A DNA stretch of 64,000 nt from Ectobius pallidus (lineage: Eukaryota; Arthropoda; Insecta; Blattodea; Ectobiidae), in contig CAXKWD010000013.1 of the NCBI GenBank assembly GCA_964059195.1, positions 25,086,611 through 25,150,610 of the forward strand, given 5' to 3'. The notes beneath the pieces were generated by a model. The model worked only from the letters and a program-made list of their open reading frames with translations. It had not been told where the DNA came from and did not search any database. The position numbers and the translations under genes are program-made. Below are positions 1 through 10,052 of this stretch, piece by piece; positions within the stretch are counted from its first letter, which is position 1; every line of letters starts with the position of its first letter.

Positions 1-320
1 TATCACAACTCTTGAATTGAGATGAAAGATCACAAGTATTCTTTGATAATTAAAATACAACATGGAAATGTGTAGTGTTCTGGTCATAATAACTACATAA
101 TTATAATTTGAATTCTTGCTTCTTAATCATTTGTGTCCGTTGACTCTCTGAATGCCTGTAGTGCTGCTACGGCTTTGTTATTTTCTGATTAAACATTAAA
201 AGGAAACCTATGTGGAACATCGAGTTTAAGCCTTTCTATTGGAGTTTTGGAAGCTTGTAATTTTAATTATCTTTTAGCAAGAAGGTAAAAAGTAATTTCT
301 CACTGATGCACATGAAATAC
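1..320. other. AT-rich non-coding stretch
   Basis: No reading frame, RNA gene or repeat structure that I recognise. The short frames here arise from the adjacent microsatellite. Confidence 0.5.
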
Positions 321-392
321 TCTCATACACACACACACACACACACACACGCACGCACACACGCACACACACACACACTCTCTCTCTCTCTC
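321..392. repeat. (AC)n / (TC)n microsatellite
   Basis: An almost pure AC dinucleotide run with a few G interruptions (about 326-377) passes directly into TC repeats and then a C-rich stretch. A second (AC)n run lies at about 474-498. The Cys/Val-rich and His/Thr-rich frames across this stretch are translation of the repeat and not genes. Confidence 0.9.
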
Positions 393-715
393 TCCCCCCC
401 TCCCTCCCGCGATCAGCCCAATGCCGGGCCACCTCCGAGACAATACGAACACACAGGACGAGACACACCATTTTCACACACACACACACACACACACTCA
501 CTCCAAACAAGGCGACGATGGGAAGAAGATTATAATGACGGCCAGATGATATCTGGGGACCACAAGGGACTAAAGTTACCCAACATTGGTCTCACAGGTG
601 AGGAAAACCCCAGAAAAAACCCACCTAGGTAACTTGTCCCGTTCAGGAATCGAACCTGGGCCAGCTGCGTGAGAGGATCGAACGCATCCCCAAGCCACAG
701 CGGTGGACCCATTCC
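393..715 (-). mobile_element. tRNA-derived SINE, family D, minus strand, with internal (AC)n
   Basis: Read on the minus strand, a tRNA-like head near 640-712 contains a recognisable RNA polymerase III B box (GGTTCGATTCC, near 650). It is followed by a conserved-looking body (ACAAGTTACCTAGG, then a stretch of T and G runs). The body is interrupted or ended by the AC microsatellite at 474-498. The tRNA-like promoter followed by an unrelated body is the defining architecture of SINEs. I see no second copy of this family in the window, so its boundaries are estimated. Confidence 0.55.
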
Positions 716-1080
716 TTCTAAAATAGTTAAATGTAAATGCTTTCAGATAGAGCCTTCTTTATCCGGTTTAGGCCTACCTGTCTCTAATGAAAATGCATTT
801 TCTATTGATCCTAGCGTCGTCAATAAATTCGAATAGCGTGAGCACAGCAAGGAGGCATTAGGGAACGTCTATCATCTGTTTCGTCACGCCCGATGTATAG
901 GTGAAGCCACTTCTTGTACACCTATACATTGCAGGTAACCTATAACGATTAAAGCAGGGACGGATACATTAGTTCTGGTGATTACAAGCAAGTGAATTTT
1001 CCTTGTGACCAGGGTCCGGATCATGATAACATGTAATCTTTTAACTGGTACATCATGGACGTTGCCCACTAGTGCAGATA
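716..1080. other. non-coding, no feature recognised
   Basis: AT-rich sequence without a supported gene or repeat. It contains one copy of the palindrome TAGGCCTA (769-776), which recurs across the window. Confidence 0.4.
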
Positions 1081-1577
1081 TTCTGATCATGAGTCCCAGA
1101 TTATAAAAATTGCAAATTTGAGGGTCATTTTTGGTAAGTTTTTCCATATTTTTAGTGTTGGGTCATTTTTTAAATTTAATGTCATCATTTAGTTATTTTT
1201 GGTCAGTTTAAGGTCTTTTTTTTCAATTTCATATTTTTTATGTAATTTGTAAAATATAAAATCATTTTGTCATGTTGTGTTCTTTTTTTGCATTATATAG
1301 AGCTTTTGTGCATTTATTAAGATTAATAATATCGGAACTCCAAACAATCATAAATAAATAAACCTTGATCTTTTAATTTCGATACAGAAAAGAGTGTGTT
1401 TGCTGTTTGCATTTAAGGTATATATAAATTAAATCTGATAAAAAACAATGTAGAATGGACACAAATCTGATGAATAAACTAGTATTTTCATACAAATTGT
1501 TTGGTCTTTTTTGTAGTTTTGCAGTCATTTTATGGCTCATTTTAAAGCATTTTTAGGTTTTCAAAATACGGGCCCTG
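1081..1577. mobile_element. GGTCATTTTT-rich, hAT-like non-autonomous element (remnant)
   Basis: This stretch contains several GGTCATTTTT / GTCATTT blocks and ends in AAAATACGGGCCCTGC. The same pattern of GTCAT-rich body and terminal CCAGGCCCTGC-like end occurs at 45928-46740 and as a fragment ending near 15505. A terminal CAGGGCC motif is typical of hAT-type ends. The left end (about 1085, CCCAGATTATA) is only weakly inverted relative to the right. No transposase frame remains. Confidence 0.4.
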
Positions 1578-1735
1578 CTTATAACATACTCGTTTCGTTT
1601 GCCTTGCCTATCTATGTTCTGTAAATTAATATTTATTAAGCATGTACGGGTAATGAACCACGAAAATGAATAAAACACATCGCTGTTTTTCTCACTATAA
1701 GCGAGATAGCTTATGGCGGTACAAGAAACTAAATC

Positions 1736-2044
1736 TAATCTCCGTAGCTCTACATACTTGGAGGGACTAGGCCTACCATCCAATCGCTACTTCATCTACC
1801 ATAGGCAGATGGCAGGATTGGGGGGAATGAGGTTAGCATGCAGACACCCACGGGTGTTATTGATGGTTCCCTCGATTGCAGTCGCTGATTCTTAATGAAA
1901 TGGCTACTCAGATTGTATCACAAGGCTGAGTGCGCCCCGTTCCAGACCAACTTACCTTCATATAAATCCGAGAAAGTACCAAAGATCGAACCGGGGCCTG
2001 CGAATCCGTAGCCAGCGACGATAACTACGAGATCTTGCTGGTGG
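1736..2044 (-). mobile_element. tRNA-derived SINE, family A, near full length, minus strand
   Basis: The reverse complement aligns along its length with the copies at 4375-4674 and 7022-7328. It has a tRNA-like head with a B box (GGTTCGATC), then the TCTCGGATTTATATGA block, the ACTCAGCC block, the CCCCCCAATCCTGCCATCTG block and a tail with TAGGCCTAGTCCCTCCA. The order of blocks is identical in all three copies, which defines one SINE family. This copy is more diverged than the one at 7022. Confidence 0.75.
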
Positions 2045-2750
2045 TCTATGGTGGAACAATCGATATATTATAATGTATCGATCGTTCTGCCCTCGGCCAT
2101 AGCCGCGCTTGGCGCGACTTTTCATCCGCTGTTTTACTTTTTGATTAACCTCCTTGGTATAACTAATAATATCGTGTTATTAACGATGTATTTATTACTA
2201 AACGAGATTTAAAATATTGCTTCAATACACTTAAAATATATTATTTTCATAATTCCTTTTAATCGCTGTGCTCAATGATTGTTTTTGATCCAAGAAGCTA
2301 CAGGTTTCAGTCTTCAGTACTTGTGTACTTACGTAAAACACTATTGCACTTAGGTATGATAAAATGAAAGCCATAAAAATAAAACAATATATTTATGATG
2401 AAAGACATTTGCGATTCGTTAAAATTCGACATATTCTTACACCGGATTGGTCACTGACTCATGAGATAAACATTCCTTATAAATTTTCACTATCGTAATT
2501 AATTCTGATAACTTAATTCAGTTATTATATTTATATTATAATAATAGTTATTATTAGATCTGTTCCCAAGAAGCTCAAACATCATGTATACATCGTTCGC
2601 GCATTCGCATGACCTTGTTTGGGCCCCGCCTGACCCCACTCACCCCCAGCCACGGGTACTTTCAGTATGTTGTTGAGGATATTCCCTCCAACAATCTGTC
2701 AAGTTTTAAAACTACCCTATTTTCCCCCTATTTTTCCTTCTTTGCCTGGT
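2045..2750. other. AT-rich non-coding stretch
   Basis: No supported feature. The sequence contains TA-rich tracts around 2520-2560 but no gene-like frame. Confidence 0.4.
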
Positions 2751-2754
2751 CTAG

Positions 2755-2862
2755 TAGCCATAGGTGCCATCATGCTGGCCGCATGCCCCAATCCTTTTAT
2801 CTGCCAGTAATTATGATAAACGGATGTAAAATATCAAAACGGTCGGATGGAAGGGTTTGTCA
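2755..2862 (+). mobile_element. degenerate fragment of SINE family A
   Basis: A GCCATAGGTGCCATCATGCTG block is followed by GCATGCCCCAATCCTTTTATCTGCC and a GTCGGATGG motif. These are in the same order as the distal half of the family A copies at 4375 and 7022. Similarity is weak and the tRNA head is absent. Confidence 0.4.
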
Positions 2863-3727
2863 CAACATAGGATGTAATGCCACTGAATTTAGTTAGTATT
2901 CTACCGAAATGTTAGCTTTAATGTAATTTATTAATTATTAATTAATAATAAATTATTAAATTTATTTATTCAATTAACCATACAAAAAGCCTGAACCTGT
3001 TGCCACCAAATACCTAACGTCTCCTGCAGTATACACAAATTTCTTGCTGTACAATAAACCCGAGTTTTGATTTGGTGCTCTACTACAAGATATTCTGAAA
3101 TTCATTAAGCGAGGGAAAAAAAAGTAAATCCAAAGTTCCACTCAAGTCTGATGAGGTTAATAACTAAGGCTTATACAACAAATCTAATTGTTCCGTGCGT
3201 CCAAATGGCATACGATTTTGCACAGTGCATTTCTGCACTAAAAAATCTAACTTTTGACCAAAATGGCTAAATCAACACTTCTGTGATCCCTTAAGACTCT
3301 TGCATATGACAGTACTTTTATTTCTCATTACATCATTACTCACAGTGAAATAAATATTCATGTCCATGACTACCGCCACGAGAGTTAGCATTGATTTCGT
3401 CAAGGGATGGTATGTGAAAGTCGCAAGTGCGAAAGTGTGATATGGGAAAACAATTGCATGCAGTAAGCGCTTTATTGGCTCTGCAACATCCCCACGAAAT
3501 CTTAACGTACTACATCCACGTGAAATACACTCGTAAGTTACGAGTCATGATGTAAGCAACACGCACATAGACCTTTACATAACTGCTATATTTATTAACG
3601 ACATTGACCAGAAAAGGCCTTGAACATTTCCTGCAACATAGCCTACATGATTTCAACAAACATACAACGTTAAGGTAACACAGTTTCCTCTTATTTACGA
3701 GATTTGAATCATAATACTCCATCTCCC
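2863..3727. other. non-coding, no feature recognised
   Basis: AT-rich sequence. It includes an AATTAATTA-type run near 2930-2960 and no supported gene. Confidence 0.4.
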
Positions 3728-3985
3728 CTTCTATCTCTATCTCTATCTCTCTCTCTATACCTCTACATATCTATATCTCTATATCTATATCTCTACCTCT
3801 ATATCTCTCTCTCTCTATCTCTACATCTATATCTCTATATCTATCTCTATATCTCTACCTCTCTATCTCTATCTCTACCTCTCTAACTCTATCTCTACCT
3901 CTCTATCGCTCTGTCTATCTCTCTATTTTCTATATCTCTACCTGTATCTCTATCTCTCTCTCTCTCTCTCTCTCCATCTCTGTCC
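3728..3985. repeat. (TCTCTA)n-type pyrimidine microsatellite
   Basis: About 255 bp of TATCTC/TCTCTA hexamers and related 4-8 bp variants, grading into pure (TC)n at the right end. It has strong strand asymmetry (polypyrimidine on the plus strand) and is not coding. Confidence 0.9.
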
Positions 3986-4374
3986 CGGTCTCGTCTCTAA
4001 TCAGCCATGTGATTTTTTAGACATAGTTAGAAGCAGCTAGAGTGGTAGAGCAAGGGAGCAAGTCTCTTGCCAAAAGTGCAACTTTTTAACCCACCAGGAA
4101 GTATTAGAACAAATTTTACTCAGATTTGTAAATTAAGATTAAAAACCTACAGTGATGCCTGCCATTTAAATGCCTTCCTGCCTAAGAGGACGGAGATTCC
4201 TGTGTTCGCAATACCGCATCGAAAAACCACAAGTCACAACAATTTTGGAGGCATCGAGATAAAATAGAAATCCTCTACCGTAATCCATTTATGCCTGTAT
4301 ATCATTCAAAAACTTGGATTCCACATTCCCGTTCTACCATAATGTAACTCCAGTTAGTGTGTCGCATATCCCCT

Positions 4375-4674
4375 AGAGGACCACCTGCATGACTGGCTAA
4401 GGCACCGCAGACCCAGGTTCGATCCCCGGTACCCCCTCGGATTTTTCTGAGGTAGGGAGGTCTGGAACGAGGTGCTCTCACCCTCGTGATTCAAACCGGG
4501 GATCTATTTGATTAGGAAGTAGCGGCTCCGGTCACGGAAACCTTTAGTAACGGCCGTGCGTGTAGGCATGCTGACCACATGCCCCTCAAACCTGCCATCT
4601 GCCCACGTTAAATGTAACAATGGTCGGATGGTATGTCTAGTCCCATCAGGGATGTAGAGCCATGGAGTTTAGTC
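4375..4674 (+). mobile_element. tRNA-derived SINE, family A, plus strand
   Basis: The head contains the B box GGTTCGATCCCCGGTACC, followed by CTCGGATTTTTCTGAGGT, GGGAGGTCTGG, the AGTAGCGGCTCCGGTCA block, the CATGCTGACCACATGCCCC block and a tail ending near CATGGAGTTTAG. It shares this block order and high similarity with 7022-7328 and with the reverse complement of 1736-2044. Confidence 0.8.
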
Positions 4675-6822
4675 TTAATGTCTCCTAAAGGCAATACAAA
4701 GCTAAATCCGTGCTCGGTTCAAGCCGCTATACAAGGAGCTTTAAACTTTCCACTACTACCTATGTATAAATGCGTCACTTCGAACAACTGTCTGGTGCAG
4801 AGATATAAGTCTAGTAAAGTGAAATCATAACGCATTATAACGCAGCTTAAACTCTTCTCATTTAGGCATGTATTGTTAATAGATTATCCCATAATAATGC
4901 CATCTAAACTATAAAAGATAAACTAAGTTAATACAAGAAGCAAGAACTAAAGTTATCCTGAAAATGAAAATCTCTAGAGCCTTGTTATTTGCTACGACGT
5001 AACAGATCTAATGCGATCTAGGCCATGACCATAGTAAGAGCAAGCTACTCTTGCTAACTATCGTGTGACATGAATTATATTTACAGTCACCTCATCGCAC
5101 ATGAAGGCTCTCAAATGTACTTACGGTGAGAATTAATCAAGTAGTTCTGTAAACAGTAAACCTCGCGTTCAAAAAAAAAAAAAAAAAAAGATCATCTAAT
5201 CTAGGCCTACTCAATGAGACAAAATAAGAAAAGAAAACTCCTTACACATATAGTTTTTAATGACACTCATGCAAAATTGGTAGAAAATCGAACAAGTTCG
5301 GTCGTGAGTCAGCAACACACTAATTTTCAGACAAACAGACGGAATACAGGTAAATCATTGGTTTCGTCAAACATGTACTAGAACAAAGTGTCAGAGAATT
5401 GTATACTAGAGAGTGTAGATAGTCTAAAATTTTTAAAGCTTGGACGTTTGACTAGAATCGTTAAATGAAGCTGAACATTACATAAAACGGAATCGCAAAA
5501 GATAAAGAGAATAAAAGAAACAAAATTCCTTACTCTGCATAAGATACGAATTTTGAGACAATCATGAAATACTGAACGGTCAAGTTAAAACAGGTCCTCG
5601 CTTTCAGCGGCCTTCTGTCCAAAAACATAAAGGATATGTTCTTCCTCAGTTAAACGGCCACCATTTATAAACGCGTTTAGTTGTGACATCGTAAAAACAA
5701 ATTTAGAAACAGACGAAATGCCGAACGGTTGAGTTAAAACAGGACCTCGTTTCGCTCAGTCAAATGTCCTTTTTAAAGCTTTCTGTATGTTTAACTTTCA
5801 TCTTATTCCTAATAAAAAAGTTTATTTTTCCAGCAATATTTGAACATGATTAGACTTTTAAAACATGGGTTGGAAATTAAACTGGAATTCATTGTTTTCA
5901 TGCATTAAATGTTGGAGAAATGAATTAAAGTTAAACGAGTTTAGCTTGTACAGTAACGCACGTCAATCTCAATGGTAAGCTACCATTAGTGGTAGGATGC
6001 GGCATATTCTCAGGTGGCATTCCATAAACCTCTAATAAATGCAGCATTTATACATCCTCTGATATCAAAGTCGTTGACTAACAATTCAGCTCACAACAGA
6101 TGGACGCTTATCAAATCTAGTTAGTAGTTAGATAATTTCAAATTGTATTCCTCAGATTGGTAACTCTGGTAAAGGAGACCGACCATCATCTGCTTTCATT
6201 GTTGACTCAATGTTGCAGAAGATTTTTGGATATGATTTTGCAGCTCGGTTGCAGAATAATGCTCTACTACATGCAGCCATCAGCAGTGTGCAGTAAATTT
6301 ACACACGGTAATGAAATATATTTACCTCAGTGAATTCTTAGAAGGATGCCAGCATGACATTTCATAATAATATAATAACATATAATAATATATTATATAT
6401 ACAATATAACACTCGAAAAACAATATGTAAATTTGTAAATCTCCGTAACTGTATGGCCATTAACACTTAAGGGCTCTTGTATACATATTTAATCTGTGGT
6501 TAGCATGTAAAACTAACTGTCAGTTACGTTTAACTGCCACTTTTTGTTGTATAATCATTGATTCGAGATTTCATCTTAACAAACAGTTAAATATAACTGG
6601 TGAATTTGCAGGTTAAAATATTAACTGAAGATTTGGAGATACATTTCAAACAGAGAAAAGACACTAGAAATCCATTTTATAAGTAAAATAGGAGTTTTTA
6701 ATTATTATTTTCAAATCCTTTAGATTCAGTTTGCTTCTATTTTAACTAGCGACATTGAATATACACACGAGATGTTTAGTTAAAATTATTGTTGCGTTGT
6801 TTTGCATGTTTAATCATTTACT
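4675..6822. other. AT-rich intergenic stretch
   Basis: No supported gene. It contains an A19 run at about 5170-5188 and a diverged direct repeat at 5564-5752 (listed separately). The poly-A run has no recognisable retroelement upstream on either strand. Confidence 0.4.
5564..5752. repeat. diverged direct repeat, two copies 149 bp apart
   Basis: Copies at 5564-5603 and 5713-5752 share the pattern GAAATNCNGAACGGT, then GAGTTAAAACAGG and CCTCG. The sequence between them is less similar, so this looks like an old tandem duplication. Confidence 0.5.
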
Positions 6823-7021
6823 CAGGGGTGCCCACAGGGAGGGGGTTAAGACGCAGACTGCGTCATTAAAATTCCTGGGGGGGGGCAAAATATTAGCGTT
6901 TATGCATTTTCTGGGGGGTGAAAATTGTTGGAAAATTAGCGTTTTATGTGTTAAAAATAAAAACAGTCAAGTTTTATAACTTCAAAAGGTCTCGTCTAAT
7001 TCTTTAGAAGTGAATAGTCCG

Positions 7022-7328
7022 CCGGCGTGATCTTGTGGTTAGCGTCGCTGACTACAGATACGTCGGTCCGGGTTCGATCCCCGGTACCTCCTCGGATTTT
7101 TCTGAGGTAGGGAGGTCTGGTAGGGGTGCACTCAGCCTCGTGATTCAAATTGAGGAGCTACTTGATAGAGAAGTAGCGGCTCCGGTCATGAAAACCACCA
7201 TCAACGGCCGTGGGTGTCGGCATGCTGACCACATGCCCCCCAATCCTGCCATCTGCCTACGGGAGATGACGCAGCGGACGGGTGGTAGGCCAAGTCCCTC
7301 CAGGGATGTAGCGCCACGGAGTTTAGTT
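7022..7328 (+). mobile_element. tRNA-derived SINE, family A, best-preserved copy, nested in the hAT element
   Basis: A tRNA-like head (A-box-like GTGGTTAGCGTCGCTGAC, B box GGTTCGATCCCCGG) is followed by the full set of family A body blocks, ending in TAGCGCCACGGAGTTTAG. It lies inside the 6823-8873 transposon, so it inserted after that element. The 102-codon frame across it is the SINE body read through and not a gene. Confidence 0.85.
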
Positions 7329-8314
7329 ACTTTTTTAGTTTAGTCAATAAATTAGAGAAACGCATTTGCTTGTAAACAACTGCCGCGCCAACGAAATCTC
7401 ACTCTGTGCCGATAGCGGCGGCTGCGAACTAACTATTGTTGGCCCGTCACAGCCCCCACCTCCCTCACACGCAGGTAGAATTGGAGTATTAGTTCTTACT
7501 GGGTTATTACAGTCTTCGTACAATGCCGCCTGCAAGAATAATTATTATTCTCGGAAGTGATTTTACTGCACTCAAAAGCACGTGCCACCTTATAAGAAGG
7601 GGAGGGAAGATGTTGAAAAATCTGTCCATAACCAATGCTGCTACTGGTTTCAGTCCATCTCAGCATCTCGAAAATGCCGAAAAAAACAGCAATTTAAATA
7701 TAAGTGTTTAGAATTACTGTGCAACGCCATTATTAGGCATGACAAATGGTTTGATCACTGCAGAAAGAAACATCCGTGTACACTGAAACATAATTTAGAT
7801 ATAAAATACAAGATTACTGAAAGTAAAAGCAGTGGCGAAGATAAATGGAAACCGTATATTGAAGCAAATCCCAAGCAGAATCTTCAAGATAAAGATGAAG
7901 AATTTCGACAGCCATGGGTGCCCATACCCAGGGCCAGGGGGGGGGCCGCGGCCTCCCCTAGCTCTTAGGGAAAGGAAAAAATCTATATTAATAATTATAG
8001 TCAGGTGTTTTTCTTTTAAGACAATATTATTTGAAAGTCAGTTGAGACATAAAAAGTTTGCAGAAGTTTTACCAATCGACAACATGGAAGCAAAATCCAC
8101 AGTGGATAAGGAAAGGGGGCCCAAGGGGTTTGGACCCCAAAAGTCAAAACCTAAAATTCTATATTTGTATTTTCTTAAATATTTAATTAAACAAGATTTG
8201 TTGGTGTGTCAAATATGATATATCAGTTATTTTGTTTTCATATCATAATGAGTAGGCCTATTATGTCCACTGTACCATGTTATTTAACTTTCCTTATAAA
8301 TAGTAATAAGTACT

Positions 8315-8590
8315 ATAACTTAGATAACAATTTCTTATTCAATTTAGAGTATAGTATACATATTTGCTAACTATTTTTTCAGTGCTAAAATAGCGTAAAA
8401 TGTTATTTTCATTAGTTCAAAATTTAAACATTTCCCGGGGGTGGACACTCGACTTAGGTAACAATTTCTTGTTTACATTGGCATGTCTTAGAGTATGGTA
8501 AACAAATTTCCTAAGTAGTTTTTCTGTGCTAAAATAGCGTAAAATGTGATTTTCATTAGTTCAATATTTAAACATTTTCTGGGGATGGAG
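8315..8590. repeat. tandem duplication of a unit of about 138 bp inside the hAT element
   Basis: Two successive copies share the TAACAATTTCTT block, GTGCTAAAATAGCGTAAAATG, TTTTCATTAGTTCAA and AAACATTT. They run from about 8315 to 8443 and from about 8450 to 8590. The copies differ by scattered substitutions and short indels. Confidence 0.7.
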
Positions 8591-8873
8591 CCTCGATCCC
8601 CTTTTTTAGGGGGATTCCATACCCCCAAATCCCCCCGGCACTTTCGACCCTCCCCGCAATTATTTTCTGGCTACGTCATTGTTGCACTTATTATATTATT
8701 AATATAATGTTACAAAATGGCCCAAGAAGTTAAAGCGACAAAAAGTAAACTAATTAAAAAAATTCCCCCCCTAGAAGTATCATATGGGCGCCCTTGTCGA
8801 CAGCCAATCAGGTTGTGGGAGCAATGAAGTTTGGGGTGTGAGTCATGAAGTTTAGGGGATGTGGGTACCCCTG

Positions 8874-9879
8874 ATTTACTCTTAAATTTAATTATAAAGT
8901 TGTGACTTTTCATAGTACATAGGGTATACCTGTATAGTAAAGTGCTGAATTAAAATTAGAACCTAATAGGTTTGTGTCCTGATGTTAATAAAATTTGTCA
9001 AATAGATAACTTTAAGAATCTCACGACCTATTATATTACTAACTCATAATTACAGCGTTCTCTTGCTGTAGGTTTGATGCAATTAACTTCATCAACAGAT
9101 CGATAAACAAGGAATTACATTTTATCCAAATGCTGTATCAGACGGAGTCAACATCGATTTTTCAATTTGCGCCTTACTCGTTCATTATTTAAACCCTATT
9201 CATAAGTGCACGGCGCTTGTACATAATTTATTACTTAACATCACTGGACGTGTAAAGCAATTGAAAGTGAAACGCAATATCCTGAGCCGTTGACTGGTGT
9301 GAAAGATTACCCAACTAAGTCTACCCAGGTAAGTATTCTGCTTTGTTGTTATTGAACACATAAATGTTTTAATAATACTTTACAAGTTTCCTAAAATAAA
9401 TTTTCACCCATTTCTTCACGGGGAAGTTTGATCTGAGCTGGTAATCGAACATGAAACAGTTGTGGATTCTATATCATTGAGCTAATCAAAGGATCTCAAA
9501 CTTCTCCTTCGAAGTCTCCTCCATAACCTACGTCTTGGATACTAACAATTAAAACAAAAACACCATGTATAATGTAGAACTATATAAAATTTCTGTTAAC
9601 AAAACCCATTCTTCAAATTGAAATTTTTTTCAATACATAGGACACTTGTCGTACAAAAACCTGAAAACGTACCGCATAATGCCAAGCCTTTTGATTCCTG
9701 CAAAGCCTTAATTAAATCTTACAACATCCCCCATTGGCTATTCCCAATTATTATTTATTATTTATTAAGATGCTATTTTCTTCTTATAAAAACCATCACA
9801 GAAATAACTCTATTATTCTTACAATACGCAGAAAGCATTGTCTAAAAACTGTACCTTTTTTTTTTTTTTAATTGTCAGC
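8874..9879. other. AT-rich stretch with a possible tRNA-like fragment
   Basis: No gene. On the minus strand, 9425-9490 reads like a decayed tRNA-derived head: an A-box-like TTAGCTCAATGATATAG, then a B-box-like GTTCGATTACC. This could be a SINE scar. It is too degenerate to fold convincingly as a tRNA. Confidence 0.3.
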
Positions 9880-9974
9880 CGAAGGTCCTGGGTTCAGATC
9901 CCAGTGTCAGAGGAATTTTTCTTCTTTAATATTCTCAAGTATGTCCAACAGTGACAATAATCTGTGGTTCACGA
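9880..9974 (+). mobile_element. 5'-truncated SINE, family C (tRNA T-arm plus tail)
   Basis: The fragment begins in the tRNA-like part (AGGTCCTGGGTTCAGATCCC) and continues through GTGTCAGAGGAATTTTTCT to GTCCAACAGTGACAATAATC. The same T-arm and tail, including the ACAATAATCTGTGGTTCA ending, follows the tRNA-like head at 51564-51637. This shows that the head and tail form one mobile family. Confidence 0.7.
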
Positions 9975-9975
9975 A

Positions 9976-10052
9976 TATATATATATATATATATATATAT
10001 ATCTATATCTCTAGATATAGATATATATATATACACACACACACACACATAT
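9976..10052. repeat. (TA)n then (AC)n microsatellite
   Basis: A TA run, a short ATCTATATCTCTAGATATAG palindromic interruption, another TA run, then (AC)n. It directly follows the tail of the SINE fragment, a common position for microsatellite growth. Confidence 0.9.

Larger units (their letters stand above)
6823..8873. mobile_element. hAT-type DNA transposon with terminal inverted repeats and matching target-site duplication
   Basis: The left end CAGGGGTGCCCACA (6823-6836) is inverted at the right end as TGTGGGTACCCCTG (8860-8873), with one mismatch. Direct flanking copies of ATTTACT occur at 6816-6822 and 8874-8880. They extend to 8 bp (ATTTACTC) if the terminal C is counted. A CAGGGG-type terminus and an 8-bp target duplication are hallmarks of the hAT superfamily. 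The interior carries a nested SINE (7022-7328), several C/G homopolymer runs and an internal tandem duplication. Frames of up to 128 codons at 7523-8218 lack motifs that I can assign to a transposase, so the element is probably non-autonomous or decayed. Confidence 0.75.

Noticed and set aside
5170..5188. Poly-A run as a retroelement 3' tail (also 36991-37013)
   Set aside because: No LINE/SINE body or target duplication is visible next to the runs. They are probably plain homopolymers.
9425..9490. Functional tRNA gene on the minus strand
   Set aside because: A- and B-box-like words exist but the acceptor and anticodon stems do not pair. At most it is a SINE relic.
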